Positions 28,125 to 40,111 of a stretch of DNA of 64,000 bases are shown here, piece by piece. A model generated the notes under the pieces. That model did not search any database. It was not told the origin of the DNA and was given only the letters and a program-made list of their open reading frames with translations. Numbering within the stretch: the stretch's first letter is position 1; every line of letters begins with the position of its first letter. The stretch is taken from positions 992,001 through 1,056,000 of the forward strand of contig OZ251226.1 in the NCBI GenBank assembly GCA_965240325.2. The letters run 5' to 3'. Origin of the DNA: Rebecca billardiae RCC1528 (taxonomy: Eukaryota; Haptophyta). A program made the translations under genes and the position numbers.

Positions 28125-31100
28125 TCATGCCCGGAGGGACATCCTGGCCTTATCCAGGATGTCCTGTCGGATCTTGGGGTAGTTCGGGTAGGCCTTGAGG
28201 ACCTTGTGGCACACGTCAATCGCCTGCACGTACTCTTTGGCCTGCGCCCGGGCGGCCGCGCAGAGGTGGGGGGTCAGCTGGTCGTCTCGGCGCGACACGC
28301 ACGGGCCTGCGAGGCGCTCGCGAGCGCCCGCGCGCGCGCGCGCACCTTGAGCAGGTTGAACGCGAGCTTGTACCCCACGGCGGCGCCCGCCTCCCGCTCG
28401 AGCTGCCACGCCTGCTCGTACGCGGTGGCGGCGTCGCGGTACGAGAGCTCCTTCTCCTTGACCGCGCCGAGCAGGTCGTACGCGGGCGCGCACGAGCGGT
28501 TGGCGCCGAGGCACTTGTTGCACAGCTCCTCAGCCAGGTCGAACTTGCCGCCCTCCACGTACACGTGCGCGAGCAGCAGCCAGCCCAGCTCGAACTCGGA
28601 CGCGTACTCCGCCACGTAGTTCATCTTGGCGACGCGCTTGAGGTGGTTGCGCGCCTTGGGCGTCTCGCGCCGCACGAGGTGGCCGATCGAGACGGCGACC
28701 AGCGCGGGCACATAGTCCTGGTCTGTCTGCAGGATCTCGAGCAGCCGCGAGATCGCGCCCTCCACGTTGGGCTTTGACTTGTACGCGATGAGCACGAGGC
28801 ACTCGAGCACCTTCTGCTCGGGCGCGCGCGGGCGGCGCGCGCGGAGGCGGTGGCGCGCGGCGGTCGTCAGTCTTGGCGCGCGCGGATGGCGGCGCGGTGT
28901 GCGCGGCGCGTGCGGCCGGCCGCGCTGCTCGGAGGCGCGCTGGGATCGGCGCGGGGCGCCGCGCGCGCGCGCCTGCTTCTTGGACGGCTTGAGCTCGCGC
29001 AGCAAGCGCTCGGCGGCGGTGATGTTCTCCATCTGCGCGTCGTCCGGCGCGACGGGCGGCGGCGGCGCCGCGTTCTCCACCTGGCCGTCCTCCACCCAGT
29101 CGACCAGGCCCTCGGGCGAGATGTAAATCTCGACCATGTTGGTCACGGCGAGCTCGCCCCACTCCGAGTCCTTGCGCGCGTGGTTGAGCTCCTTGAGCGC
29201 CTCGTGCGGGTCGTTGAGGTAGCGCGCGAGCAGCCCGGCGCACACGTGCAGCCCGATCCGCTTCGACGCGCGCGCGTTCGCCGTCTGCGCGCGCTTCACG
29301 AACGGCTCCGCCTCGGTGAGCCGCCCCGCGTGCCGCAGCAGGATGATCAGCTTGTGCAGCGCAACGTAGTGAGCGGGCTCGCGGTCGAGCAGCTGCTGGA
29401 AGTGGTAGATCGCCGCGTCGTACTCGGCCTGCGGCGCGGCGCGGCGGGCGGCGGGCGGCGTGCGGCGTGCACGCGCGCGCGCGTGAGCTGGCAGAGCCGC
29501 CGCCGCGCGCGTGCGCGCGCGCGCGGCTGGTGCTCGGAGCGCGCGCGCGCGCGCGCGCGTGGCGCCGCGCGCGCTGGCGCCGCGCGCGCGACCGGCCGCG
29601 CGCGGCGCCGCACCTTGCGCAGCATGAGGTCGGCGAGCATGACGGAGGCGTCGATGTTGTCCGGGTCGAGCTTCATCAGCGCGACGCACTGGTGCTGGCA
29701 CTGCTCGATCTCGCCGCGCAGCAGGTACAGCTTCGCGAGCGCGAGCGTCGCCTTTGGCGAGTCCGGGTCATGCTTGACCGCCTCCTGGAAGTGAGAGAGG
29801 GCCGTGTCGTAGTCGCGCGTGTGCACGTGGAACTGGGCGAGGTGGATGCAGATCGAGGCGAGCGTCTTCTTGTGCTCGGGCAGCGACTCGGGCGCCTCGG
29901 CGTGCATCGCGCTCACCACGCGCTGCTGGCACGAGCGCGCCTTGTACAGCGCGTCCACCGCGGGCTTGAGCATGTCTTTCTCCTTGAGAACGCGCGCGAG
30001 CATCTGCCACGCGCCCACGTCCTTGGCGAGCTCCTGGCTGTGCCGCTCGCCGCCGGCGGAGGCGCGCGGCGGGTCGGCGTGGACGCCCGAGCCCGTGATC
30101 GCCGACGCGCCCTCGAGCACCTCCTCCAGCGTGTCCTGCGCCAGGTCGTACTTCTTGAGCCGCACGTACAGCTCCGCCAGCTCGTACTTGAGCGCCGCCT
30201 TTGCGGGGTCTGACGTGATCGCGGCGTGGTAGTACTCAACGGCGCGGACAAAGTCGTGCGTGGAGACGAGCGCCTTGCCGATGCGCGAGGCGAGCGACGC
30301 GTCGGCGGGCGAGCGCTTCAGCGCCTGCTCGAACGCGGGGATCGCCTTCTCCGGCTCCTGCACGTTCATATACGCCTCGCCGAGCGCGATGTAAGTCGAG
30401 ACCGACGGAGCCACCTTGACCAGCTCCTCGTGGCAGATGGCGTACATGCGCCGGTCGTTGCGGTACTTGAGGTAGAGCTCGGCGAGCATGACCTTGGCCT
30501 TCTGGAAGTTGGGGTTGTCCGCGCCCACGTTGCGCAGGATCGCGAGCGCGCCCTCCACGTCGCCCTTCTTGAGCAGCAGCTCGCAGTTGGCGACGGTGAT
30601 GCGCCCCTCCTGAGGCGTCCCTGCAAACGCGGCGATCGCGGCGTGCATCGTCTTCGCCGCCTCGTCGGTGCGGTCGAGCTTGAGCAGCACGTCGACGGTC
30701 TGCAGGAAGACGGAGCAGCGCTCGTGCGCCGACGGCGGCGTCCCCTTACTCACCGGCCCGCCGTCCTTCACGCCGGGCAGCCGCACCGCCTCCTGCAGCA
30801 CGGCCAATGCCTCGCTCAGCTCCGCGTCCTGCGCGAGCGTGTGCGCGCGCACGACGTGGTACAGCAGCGAGTCGCGCACCTCGAAGTTGTGCGCGAGCGC
30901 GGCCTCGAGCACGGCCATCGCCGCCTTCGGCTGCTCCTGCCGCAGCAGGATCTGCGCGTGCAGCAGGCTCGCCGGCACGTACGTCGGGTCGGCGCGCGTG
31001 CACGACGCGAGCAGCCGCAGCGCCGCGTCAAAGTCCGAGTTGAGGAACTTGGCGCGCGCGAGCAGCATCTGCCCCTCGAGCAGGCCGGGGACCTGCTTGC

Positions 31101-32571
31101 GCACGATGTCGAGGAGCTTGAGCGCCTTGCTGATCGCCATCGCCTCGATCGAGCCGTGCTCCAGCACCTCGGGCTCCGACCCCACGTGCCCCACGTACTC
31201 GCGCGCCAGCTGAAGCAGAAAGTCCGGGTTGAGCTTCACGTAGTAAGTCACGTCATACGCCTGTTGCTTCAGCTCGGTCATGTGCAGCTCGAGCGCCTGG
31301 TCGAGGTACGCGACGGCGCGCGCCTTGTCGCCGCGGTGCCGCGCCTCCACCAGCGCCTCGACCAGCGCGAGCTCCGCCGTCATCCCCAGCGCCGCCTGGA
31401 TCTCGGCGATGAACTCGAGCTGCGACGCCGCCTCGCGCAGCGCGCCCGTCTCAATCTGGCAGCGGATCTGCCCGAGCAGCGCGTCCATGTTCGCCTCGTC
31501 GAGGGCGTGCGCCTCGCGGTACGCGGCGGCGGCGGCGGCGAAGTCGCCGAGCAGCGTGTACTGGTACCCCTTCTCCACCACGTACGCCGCCTCCGCCGGC
31601 GCGAGCTTGCACGCGCGCTCGATGAGCGCGAGCGTGGGCTTGACGACGCCCGCGTTGCGCCCCGCGATCCGAGCGAACGGCCGCGAGACGCTCTCGAGCA
31701 GCGAGGCGTTCTTGGGCTCGTGCCGGTCGATCGCGTCGATGAGGTCGGAGATGCGGCTCTGCGCCGTCGAGTACTTCGCGTCCTGCGAGAGCAGGAACAG
31801 GATCGTGATGCGCAGCGCCTCGATGTTGTGCGTGTCGTGCGCGAGCACGCGCTGCGCCGTCTCGATCGCCTGCTCCCAGTCGCCCATCATCATCAGCACC
31901 TTGGCCTTCTCGGCGAGGGCGGGGAGGAACCACTGGTACAGCACGATCACCTGGTTCAGGTTCTCCAGCGCCGGGTTGTAGTCCTCCAGCAGCTCGAAGT
32001 GCTTCGCCTTGCCCATCAGCGCCTCGAGCTCCTTGCGCGAGTTGTGCGCGTCCCACTCATCGGGCGCGAGCTGGTGCGCGCCGCCCTCGGACGTGAGCTC
32101 GATCCAGCAGCGGAGGATGTGGCCCTGCTGCGAGCCGGGCTTCATGTCGAGCAGCCGGTCCACGTAGTCCCGCGCGTCCTCCAGCCGGTTCGCGTGCCAC
32201 ATGAACTGCGCCGCCTGGAAGAGGCCGCGCTCGCCCACGCGCGGCTGCTCGCGCGCGAGCGCCGCCTGCAGCCGCGACACCTCGTCCGAGTCGACGATCT
32301 TGGACTGCCGGTGGGCGTGCAGGAGGGCGACGAGCACCGCGAAGAGCATGTCCCCCTCGCGCCGGATCGACTCCAGGTCGCGGATCGCCTCGTTGTTCGA
32401 GCCCTCGCGCATCGCGCCGTACGCGCGCCAGAACACCAGCGCCGGGTCCGAGTTGGGCTTCTTCTTGAGGAACTCGTTGCACACGGTCTGGATGTGGCGG
32501 TAGTACGACGTGCGCGCATAGTAGTTGCACAGCCCCTGCACCTCCGCCGTCGCCGACGGCGGCGTCGCCAT
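28125..32571 (-). CDS. IFT139: IFT139/TTC21 intraflagellar transport protein, 4 exons
   Basis: TPR scaffold of the IFT-A complex, which drives retrograde transport and membrane-protein entry in cilia. Exons (minus strand) 32571-29614, 29428-28973, 28813-28346 and 28241-28125 join in frame to 1332 residues, close to human TTC21B (about 1316). The N-terminus reads [20 protein letters not shown] and [20 protein letters not shown], the conserved TTC21 start. TPR units fill the whole chain, for example [14 protein letters not shown] and [20 protein letters not shown], ending [21 protein letters not shown]. The introns are 185, 159 and 104 bp. The second seems to use a GC donor (CAG|GCGCGC), the others GTGCG donors; all sit between codons. 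It is divergent from the axonemal dynein gene across an inverted duplication. Confidence 0.93.
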
Positions 32572-32691
32572 CTCTCCGCGCGCCCGGAACCAGCCGAGCG
32601 CCTCCGCCCTCGCAACGGCAACCGTGGGCCTCCACCGCTCAGCCCGGAAACCCGCAGCCGAGCAAGGCCAAGGCAAGGCACAGCTTTGCTG

Positions 32692-33101
32692 CAAGGGTGG
32701 TCAGGGTCGCCGACTCCAGCGGAGTCCGGCGCCGGAGCTTCGCTTACAGATTTTTGCAGCGGAGCGGCGCGCGCGGCCGCCGCCGCTGCGGCGGGCCGCT
32801 CGGGACGTGCACGGCGTGGGCTCGTGCGGCCGCTGCCGCGCACGCCGAGCGATCTGGCGCGGTGTCGCGGCTGGTTGATGGCCTCGCGCGCCCCAGCGCG
32901 CCGCGCGCCTTGCCTGACTTCGCCTGTCTCGCGCCTTGGCCGCCGTGCACTCATGCGCCGCCAAACCGCAAGCTCGGCATACCTCTCAGCCGAGCGTGCA
33001 CGTGCCTTGCGCGACGCGACGCGGGCATTGCCGCCGGGCGATGTAGCCCTTATGTAGGCGTAGTGTGAGCGCGCGCCGTGAAGCCTCGGCGCGGATCGAG
33101 A
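32692..33101 (-). repeat. inverted duplication, left arm
   Basis: About 410 bp. Read on the minus strand it passes from TCTCGATCCGCGCCGAGGC to CGGCGACCCTGACCACCCTTG. Against the right arm it has an 11-bp insertion (GCCCTTATGTA near 33050) and very few substitutions. Confidence 0.9.
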
Positions 33102-33385
33102 ACAATGAAATGATGCCGCGTACGCGCGTGGACCGTCTGTTCGTTGAGCAGTGCAGAAAGCTGCACGACTGACTCTCTTGCCGGGGCGATCGTCACGTCG
33201 CATCGTCACGCAAGGCTCACACACACGTCATAGTGGCCTTCGTCGTTTTGGCTACAACGCTCGACTAGAGTTCACGAGTCGCAGCGTCGCGATATCCCAT
33301 CGTTCAACGGAGGACCGTGGTGATGTCCATTGGTGGTTGATGCGTCAGCAGTTGTCGACCGAGCTGACCGAGACGTTGAAGACAC

Positions 33386-33800
33386 TCTCGATCCGCGCCG
33401 AGGCTTCACGGCGCGCGCTCACACTACGCCTACATCGCCCGGCGGCAATGCCCGCGTCGCGTCGCGCAAGGCACGTGCACGCTCGGCTGAGAGGTATGCC
33501 GAGCTTGCGGTTTGGCGGCGCATGAGTGCACGGCGGCCAAGGCGCGAGACAGGCGAAGTCAGGCAAGGCGCGCGGCGCGCTGGGGCGCGCGAGGCCATCA
33601 ACCAGCAGCGACACCGCGCCAGATCGCTCGGCGTGCGCGGCAGCGGCCGCACGAGCCCACGCCGTGCACGTCCCGAGCGGCCCGCCGCAGCGGCGGCGGC
33701 CGCGCGCGCCGCTCCGCTGCAAAAATCTGTAAGCGAAGCTCCGGCGCCGGACTCCGCTGGAGTCGGCGACCCTTGACCACCCTTGCCCTGACCACCCTTG
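33386..33800 (+). repeat. inverted duplication, right arm
   Basis: Reverse complement of 32692-33101. It differs mainly in lacking the 11-bp insertion and in having a short local duplication of the CCTTG(A/C)CCACC motif at its right end (about 33770-33800). Confidence 0.9.
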
Positions 33801-33965
33801 TTTGCTGTCCGGGCGCCGTGCAAGCGTCGCCATCGTGCGGTGATTCGTGGGGTGCCCTGGTGGTCAAGCGAGCCGCTCAACTGAAGAAGGCGGTTGAGCA
33901 CCTCCGCGGAATACCGGCCGCTCGTCGAGCACGCCGCCGCGGGAGGGAGCAAGCGCGCGGGGAAC

Positions 33966-36900
33966 ATGGGTGACCTGCATTTCGACGCGCGTGTGCGCAC
34001 GGCGCACGAGCGCTTCGCCAACCACGAGCACAAGCTCGCGCAGGAGCGCGAGCACTCGGCCGAGCCGGGGTACGCGGCGGGCGCGGGCAGCGCCTTCCGG
34101 AACAGCGTGCTCGGCCGCTCGCTCGTCGAGCTCGAGGCGGCCGAGCGCACAAAGGCCGTCCAGCGCGGCGTGCCTGTGAGCAAGGCGGGGTCGACGATCG
34201 GCGGGGTCACCGTCGGCACGGCGTTCGGGCCCGCGCCGCCCGCCGTGCCGCTGCTCGCCTCGGCCAGCACCGGTCTCACGCACTCGTACCGCGTGCGGCT
34301 CGACGCGCGCTCGCGGCCGGCGAGCGCCACGGCGGGCATGGTGGGCGCGCACGGTGGGTACAACGCGCCCGTCTCGGTGAGCACGTCCAAGCTGCGCAGC
34401 GCCGTCCTCGCCTCGCGCATGGAGCGCCCGCCGCACGACCCGGCGGCCGCGCCGCCCGCTCGGCGGCCGCGGCCAGCCTCTGCGACTTATGCGCGCACGC
34501 CGGCGTGCGCGGCCGAGGCGGGCATGGGCGGGAGCGCACCGGGCTCGATCGCGCCGACGCGCGCGGCGAGCCGGCCAACCTCCGCCTCCTCGGCCCGGCC
34601 GAGCTCGGGCCGCCCGTCGCGGCCCGGCTCAGGCCGCTCGCGAGCGTCGGTGGACGCGCGCGCGGGCGCGCCCGCCCCGCCGTACTACGCTTGTTCGGAC
34701 GGCGTGCGCGCAGTGGACCGGCCGCTGAGCGCGGCCGTGGTCGGGTCGCGCTTCGAGGGCAGCCCGTACGCGGCGGCGAGCTCGCGCCCCTCCTCGGCGA
34801 CGGCGGGCCTGCGCGTCCCGTTCGCCGCGTGGGGCGAGGCCACGCAGCGCGGCTCGGCGCCGCCGCCTCCGGTGCAGCCGCCGCCGCCGCGAGCGCCGCA
34901 CCCAAGCGGCGGCGCGGGCGCGGGCGCGGCCGCCGAGCACCATCGGCCGCAGCCGGTGCGCGCGGGCTCGCCGGTGCCGCCGGCGCCCACGCCGCGCGAC
35001 GGCGCGCACGTCGGCCGGACGACCCCTCGGCACGCCGCCGAGCGGAGCGACGCCGGCTCGCCGCCGGGCGGCGCGCGCTCGCGCGCGCGCTCACCGCAGA
35101 GCGGCGCAGAGTCAGCGCGCGCGCGCTCGCCGCTGAGCGGCGCGAGCGGCGGCGAGGAGGAGGAGCTGAGCATGGCGACGATGACGCCGCGCGAGCCGGG
35201 GTACAGCCGCGTGCCGAGCTCGGCGGCGACGCCGCGCCCGACGCCCTCCTCAGCCACCGCCACCATGCTCCGCCTCCGCCACCCGGCGAGCGCGCGGGCG
35301 ATGTCTGTCAGTACCTCAGAGCGCACGCTGGGATGGGACGGGCAGCCGGCCGCCGCGCGCTCGCTGCTGCGCGCGGAGGCGCTGGCGGCGATCGACGCGG
35401 AGGCGCACGAGGCGTCGCAGTGGGCGCGGGAGAGCGCGGTCGAGGGCGAGGCCGCGCCGCCTTTTTTCCCGATCGACGCCTTTGACGGCTCTGAGTTTGA
35501 GTCTGCGGCGTGCCACGCCGCGCTGCGAGCGCTGCCGCGCCGGCCGCCGCCCAAGCCCGAGCGCTCGGACGCGGCGGGCGCGCGCGAGCCGGCGCGCGAC
35601 GAGCTCGGCGGCTTCGACGGCGTGAAGGCCCACTCGCGGTACTACTTCAACGACGGCTCCTGGCAGTGGTCCGCGTGCCGCGTGCTCGCGTTCGACGAGG
35701 CGTCGCGCCTCTTCACAATTGAGTGGGGGGCCTCGGCGGTGTCTCGGCCGGCGAGCCGCGCGCCCACGCCGCGCGGCTCGCCGCCGCTGCAGCCGCCGCC
35801 GGCGCCGCGCAAGCCGGCGTCGCGGCTGAACCTGCTCTTCGACGACGAGTCGCCGCTCCCCTTCGCGCTGCGCGTGATCGATGCGCTGGACGGGCGGCGC
35901 AGGCTCGAGGCACAGCTGCGGTACGGCGGACTGATCGGCTCGCTCCCCCTCGAGCACGCGCCAACCGCCGCGCGGCACACGCTCGTTGGGATCGAGCGGC
36001 GCGCGGCGCTGCGCCGGGTGCCCGAGGGGCGCGAGGGCGCGAAGCGGCGCGCGCTGCTCGAGCGCCTGTGGGACGAGGTGCACACCGACTATCGGCGCGC
36101 GCACGTCGCCCTCGCCTTTGAGGAGCGAGAGCACGTGGCGCCGTGGCGCGCGGCCGGCGCCGTGCACCCGGCGCTGGCGGCGAGCGCGGCCGTGACGGTG
36201 CGGCTGGCGCCCGCCGCGCGCGAGTGCTTCGCGGTGGGCGCGGTGCGCGTGACGGCCTCGAGCGCCGAGCTCGCGCGCCGCGTCGCGCCCGAGCTCGCCG
36301 TCGCGCAGACGGCCGAGGGGCGCGCGCCCTTCGGCGCGGTGCTCGCGGCCGTTTCCGAGCAACTTCCGAATCTCGAGGGGCAGCGGGCAATCTCGCGCAT
36401 CTGGGCGCAGCTCGCGCCGCTGGCGGACGCGCTGGGCCTCGCGGAGGGCGGCGACGCGCCGGCGCGCGCGCCCGAGCCCGGCGCGGCGGCCGGCGCCGAG
36501 CCCGACGGCGGCGCCGACGGCGAGGCCGCGGCCGGCGCCGACGCGGCCGCCGGCACGCCGGCGCGCGCCGGCGCGGCCGCGGCCGGCGCGACGCTGCTGC
36601 GCGGGCGCGCGGCCTGGCCGATGAGCCTGCTCGAGTACGAGGCGTTCCAGCTGGCGCAGACGGAGTACGCGGTGAAGCACTTCAACGGCGTGGTCCTCGC
36701 CGACGTGTGCGCAGCGATCCTCGGTGCCGTCGGCGCGCGGCCGCATCTTTGCCCGAGCCAGGCGCACGCAGACGCTCACGACCGACTGGCCGTGGTGGCA
36801 GACACGCTGATCGCCCGCGCGCTGCGCGAGCTCGTGGCCGCGTCGGTGCGCGCGTGGGCGGGCCCGTTCGTGACCGCGGAGTACGCGCCGGCGGCGCACG

Positions 36901-39900
36901 CCGCGCCCGCCGGCGCGCCGCCCGCCGACGAGCCCACACCCGCCGCTGGGCGAGAGTTTGCCGCGGTGATCGGCGCGGCTCGGCCGATCCTGCGCATTGA
37001 GGCGTGCCTTGTCGAGGGCGGCGCGGGCGGCGCGGGCGGCGCGGGCGGCGACGGCGGCGAAGCGGCCACGGTCGTGTTCGAGCCGACGCTCGAGGCGTGC
37101 GCGCGCGGCGTGCTCGGCGCGGCGTCGCGCGCGCTGGGCGAGGCAGAGACGGAGCTCAAGCGCACGCCGCGCGCGTGGCGTGCCACGCCCGAATTTACCC
37201 ACCTGTGGGTGGAGGACTCAGATGTGCCCGTGCACGAGCCGAAGCCGCTCGGGCCGCTGCTGCGGCTGCGCTCGGACGCGGCGCTGCGCGACGAGCTCGC
37301 GGCGGGCGCGCCGGGCGCGGTGGAGGCCGTGCTGGCGGAGCAGGCGGCGCGGCCGCGCGCGCTCGCCGCCGCGTACGCCCGACTTGCGGCTAAGCTCCCC
37401 GCGCACCCAGATGAGCTGGTGAGCAGGCTGCACGCGCGCACGCGCGCCGCGGACGCGGAGGCGTGGCGCGACGTGTGGTCGGCCGAGGTGCGCGCGCTGC
37501 GCCGCACGCGCGACGACGTGCTCGCGCTGTGCCCGGGCGAGACGCTGCCGCTCGGCGTGTATGATGTGCACGTCTCGCGCGTGCGCGACGCAATCTGCGC
37601 GCGCGCCGACGCCGCGCTCGACGCGCTCTGCGGCGCGGTCGCGGAGCGCGCGCGCGCGGACGTGCGCGCAATCAACTCGGAGGCGGAGGCGGCGATCAAG
37701 GCGATCGCCGCCACGTCCGCCGACGCGGAGGCGTGGTCGTCGCAGCGCGCGCTCTTCGACGCCTCGAGCGAGCTCGCCATCGCGCTCGAGCGCCGCGCGC
37801 ACGACGCGACGCTTCGGCTCGCCGTCCTCGGCGCCGCCGAGCGCGACCTCGACGAGTCGCTCGAGCTGGCGCACTATCACGCGCTCGGCGCGGCGCAGCG
37901 GGTGGCGTACGCGGCGGACGAGCACGAGGGCTCGCTGCTGCTCACGTCGGAGCGGCTGATGGGCGCGCTGCGCGCGCAGCGCGACGAGGTGCAGACCGAG
38001 GTGGACGCGCTCACCGAGGCCGTCACACGCTTCCGCGCACACTCGGACGAGTCGCTCGACTCGGCCGAGGCCCTCGCCGCGACCGCCGAGGGCCTGGACG
38101 GCCGGCTGAGCAAGGTGCTCGAGGCGGCGGCGGAGGTGAACCGGCGCGAGGCGATCTTCGGCTGGCCGACGACGGTGTTCGACGAGCTGCAGGCCGCGGT
38201 GGCCGACTTTGCGCCGCTCGCGCAGCTCTGGCGGCTCTCCGCGGAGATTCTCAGCGCACACGCCAACGCGCTCGACGGACCGCTGCGGATGGTGGACGTG
38301 GGTCAACTGGACGACGACATCGGCCGCTGGGCGACCGACCTGGGCCGGCTCGCGCGCGCGGTGCGCGCGCGCGCGGCGGCGACGGGCACCGAGTCCGGCG
38401 CGCCGCTCTCCGTCGTCGACGCCGTGCGAGACGTGCTGGCGGGCGCGCGCGAGTTCCTGCCGCTGCTGCGCACGCTAAACGCTCCCGGCCTCAAGCCGAG
38501 GCACTGGGAGCAGATCTCCGAGCTCGCCGGCGCGGCGCTCAACCCGCTCGGCGAGTCGTCGCTCTCGCTCGAGGCGATCCTGCGGATGAAGCTGGACGAG
38601 CCGACGATGGAGGGCATCCAGGAGATCGCCGACGTCGCCTCGCGCGAGCACGCCATCGAGCGCGCGCTCGAGAAGATGACGGCCGCGTGGCGCGCGGCTG
38701 ATCTCGAGATCGCGCCGCACGGCCCGTCGGGCTCGCGCGTGCTGCGCGCGATGGACGAGATGATGCTCACGCTGGACGAGCACACGGCGCGGTGCCACGC
38801 GATGGCGGCGTCGCCGCACGCGCAGCCCGTCGCGGACGGCCTGCACGCGCTGCTCACGCAACTCCGACTCACGGCGGACGTTCTCGAGGTCTGGTTCCAA
38901 TGCCAGCGCGGCTGGCTCTACTTGCAGCCGCTGTTCGCCGCGCCAGACATCGAGCGCGCGATGCCGTCGGAGGCGCGGCACTTCGGCGCGATCGACCGCG
39001 TGTGGCGCTCGACGATGGACGCGGCCGCCGCGCGGCCCAACGCGCTGCGCTTCTGCGCCGGCTCGCCGCGGCTGCTCGAGACGCTTCGCGAGACGGCGCG
39101 CCACCTCGACTCAGTCCTCAAGGGCCTCGCCGAGTTTTTGGACGGCAAGCGGATCAACTTCCCGCGCTTCTTCTTCCTCTCGGACGAGGAGCTGCTGCAG
39201 CTGCTCTCGCACGCGCAGGACCCGACGGCGGTGCAGCCGCACCTGACGCAGTGCTTCGAGGGCATCGCGCGACTCGACTTTGACGTCGACGCCGCGATCG
39301 CCGCCGCGGCCGAGGCGGCCGCCGCCTCGGCCGCCGCGCCGCCGCGCTCTACCGTCTTCTTCGCGGGCGACGCGCCGCCCGCGCCGCCCACGCCGCCCAC
39401 GCCGCCCGCGCCGTCCAAGGCGGGGCTCATCGTGGCGATGCGCTCGGTGGAGGGCGAGGTGGTGCGCTTCGAGCCCGCCGACGTCGTCGACCCGGAGCTC
39501 GGGTACCGGCGCGGCAAGGTCGAGCTGTGGCTGGCCGAAGTCGAGAGCAGCATGCGCCGCGCGGTCAAGGCGGCGGTGGCGCGCGCGATCGGCGCGCGCG
39601 GCGAGCGCAGCCGCGCGCAGTGGGCGCTGGCGCACCCGGCGCAGGCGGTGCTCGCGGCGAACGCGCTCTTCTGGACCTCCGACGTCGAGGCCGCCCTCGC
39701 CGACGCCGCCGCCGCCGAGCGGCTTGACGCGGCGGACCTCGTCGTCTTCCGCTCGCTGCAGCAGCTGCACAGCCGGCAGTCGTCCGAGCTGGGCGAGATC
39801 GTCGAGCTGGTGCGCGGCGAGCTGAAGCCGGTGCAGCGCGTGCTGCTCGGCGCGCTGATCACGCTGGACGTGCACCAGCGCGACGTCACCGCCGAGCTGC

Positions 39901-40076
39901 TCGACGCCGAGGTGCGCGACCCGTCCGAATTCGCATGGCAGGCGCAGCTGCGATACTACTCGCCGCCAGACGAGCGCGCGGCCGCCTCCGCCGCCGCCGC
40001 GGCGGGCGCGGGCGCGGGCGCAGGCGGCGCGCCGGCGGAGGGCGATGCGGGCGGGGCCGGCGGCGAGGGCGACGAT

Positions 40077-40111
<35 letters not shown>

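Larger units (their letters stand above)
32572..33965. promoter_or_regulatory. shared upstream region of IFT139 and dynein, built as an inverted duplication
   Basis: 1394 bp between two divergent ciliary genes. Arms 32692-33101 and 33386-33800 are reverse complements of each other at about 98%, with 284 bp of single-copy DNA between. Each arm lies 120-170 bp from a start codon and in the same orientation relative to its gene, so both genes carry the same upstream sequence. Promoter function is inferred from position only; no TATA box or known ciliary-gene motif was identified. Confidence 0.5.

Noticed and set aside
30226-33057. 943-codon plus-strand frame antisense to IFT139
   Set aside because: Arg/Leu/Val-rich shadow of the minus-strand TPR gene, without any domain.
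33330-33776. Open frame in the inverted-duplication arm, present in both arms in the direction of each gene
   Set aside because: Considered as a possible N-terminal exon or small gene. No ATG in common, no family, and it stops before both main starts, so I treat the arms as non-coding upstream DNA.
33894-33965. Upstream extension of the dynein frame
   Set aside because: It begins with TTG, not ATG. The first ATG at 33966 starts a good sequence (MGDLHFDARVRT).
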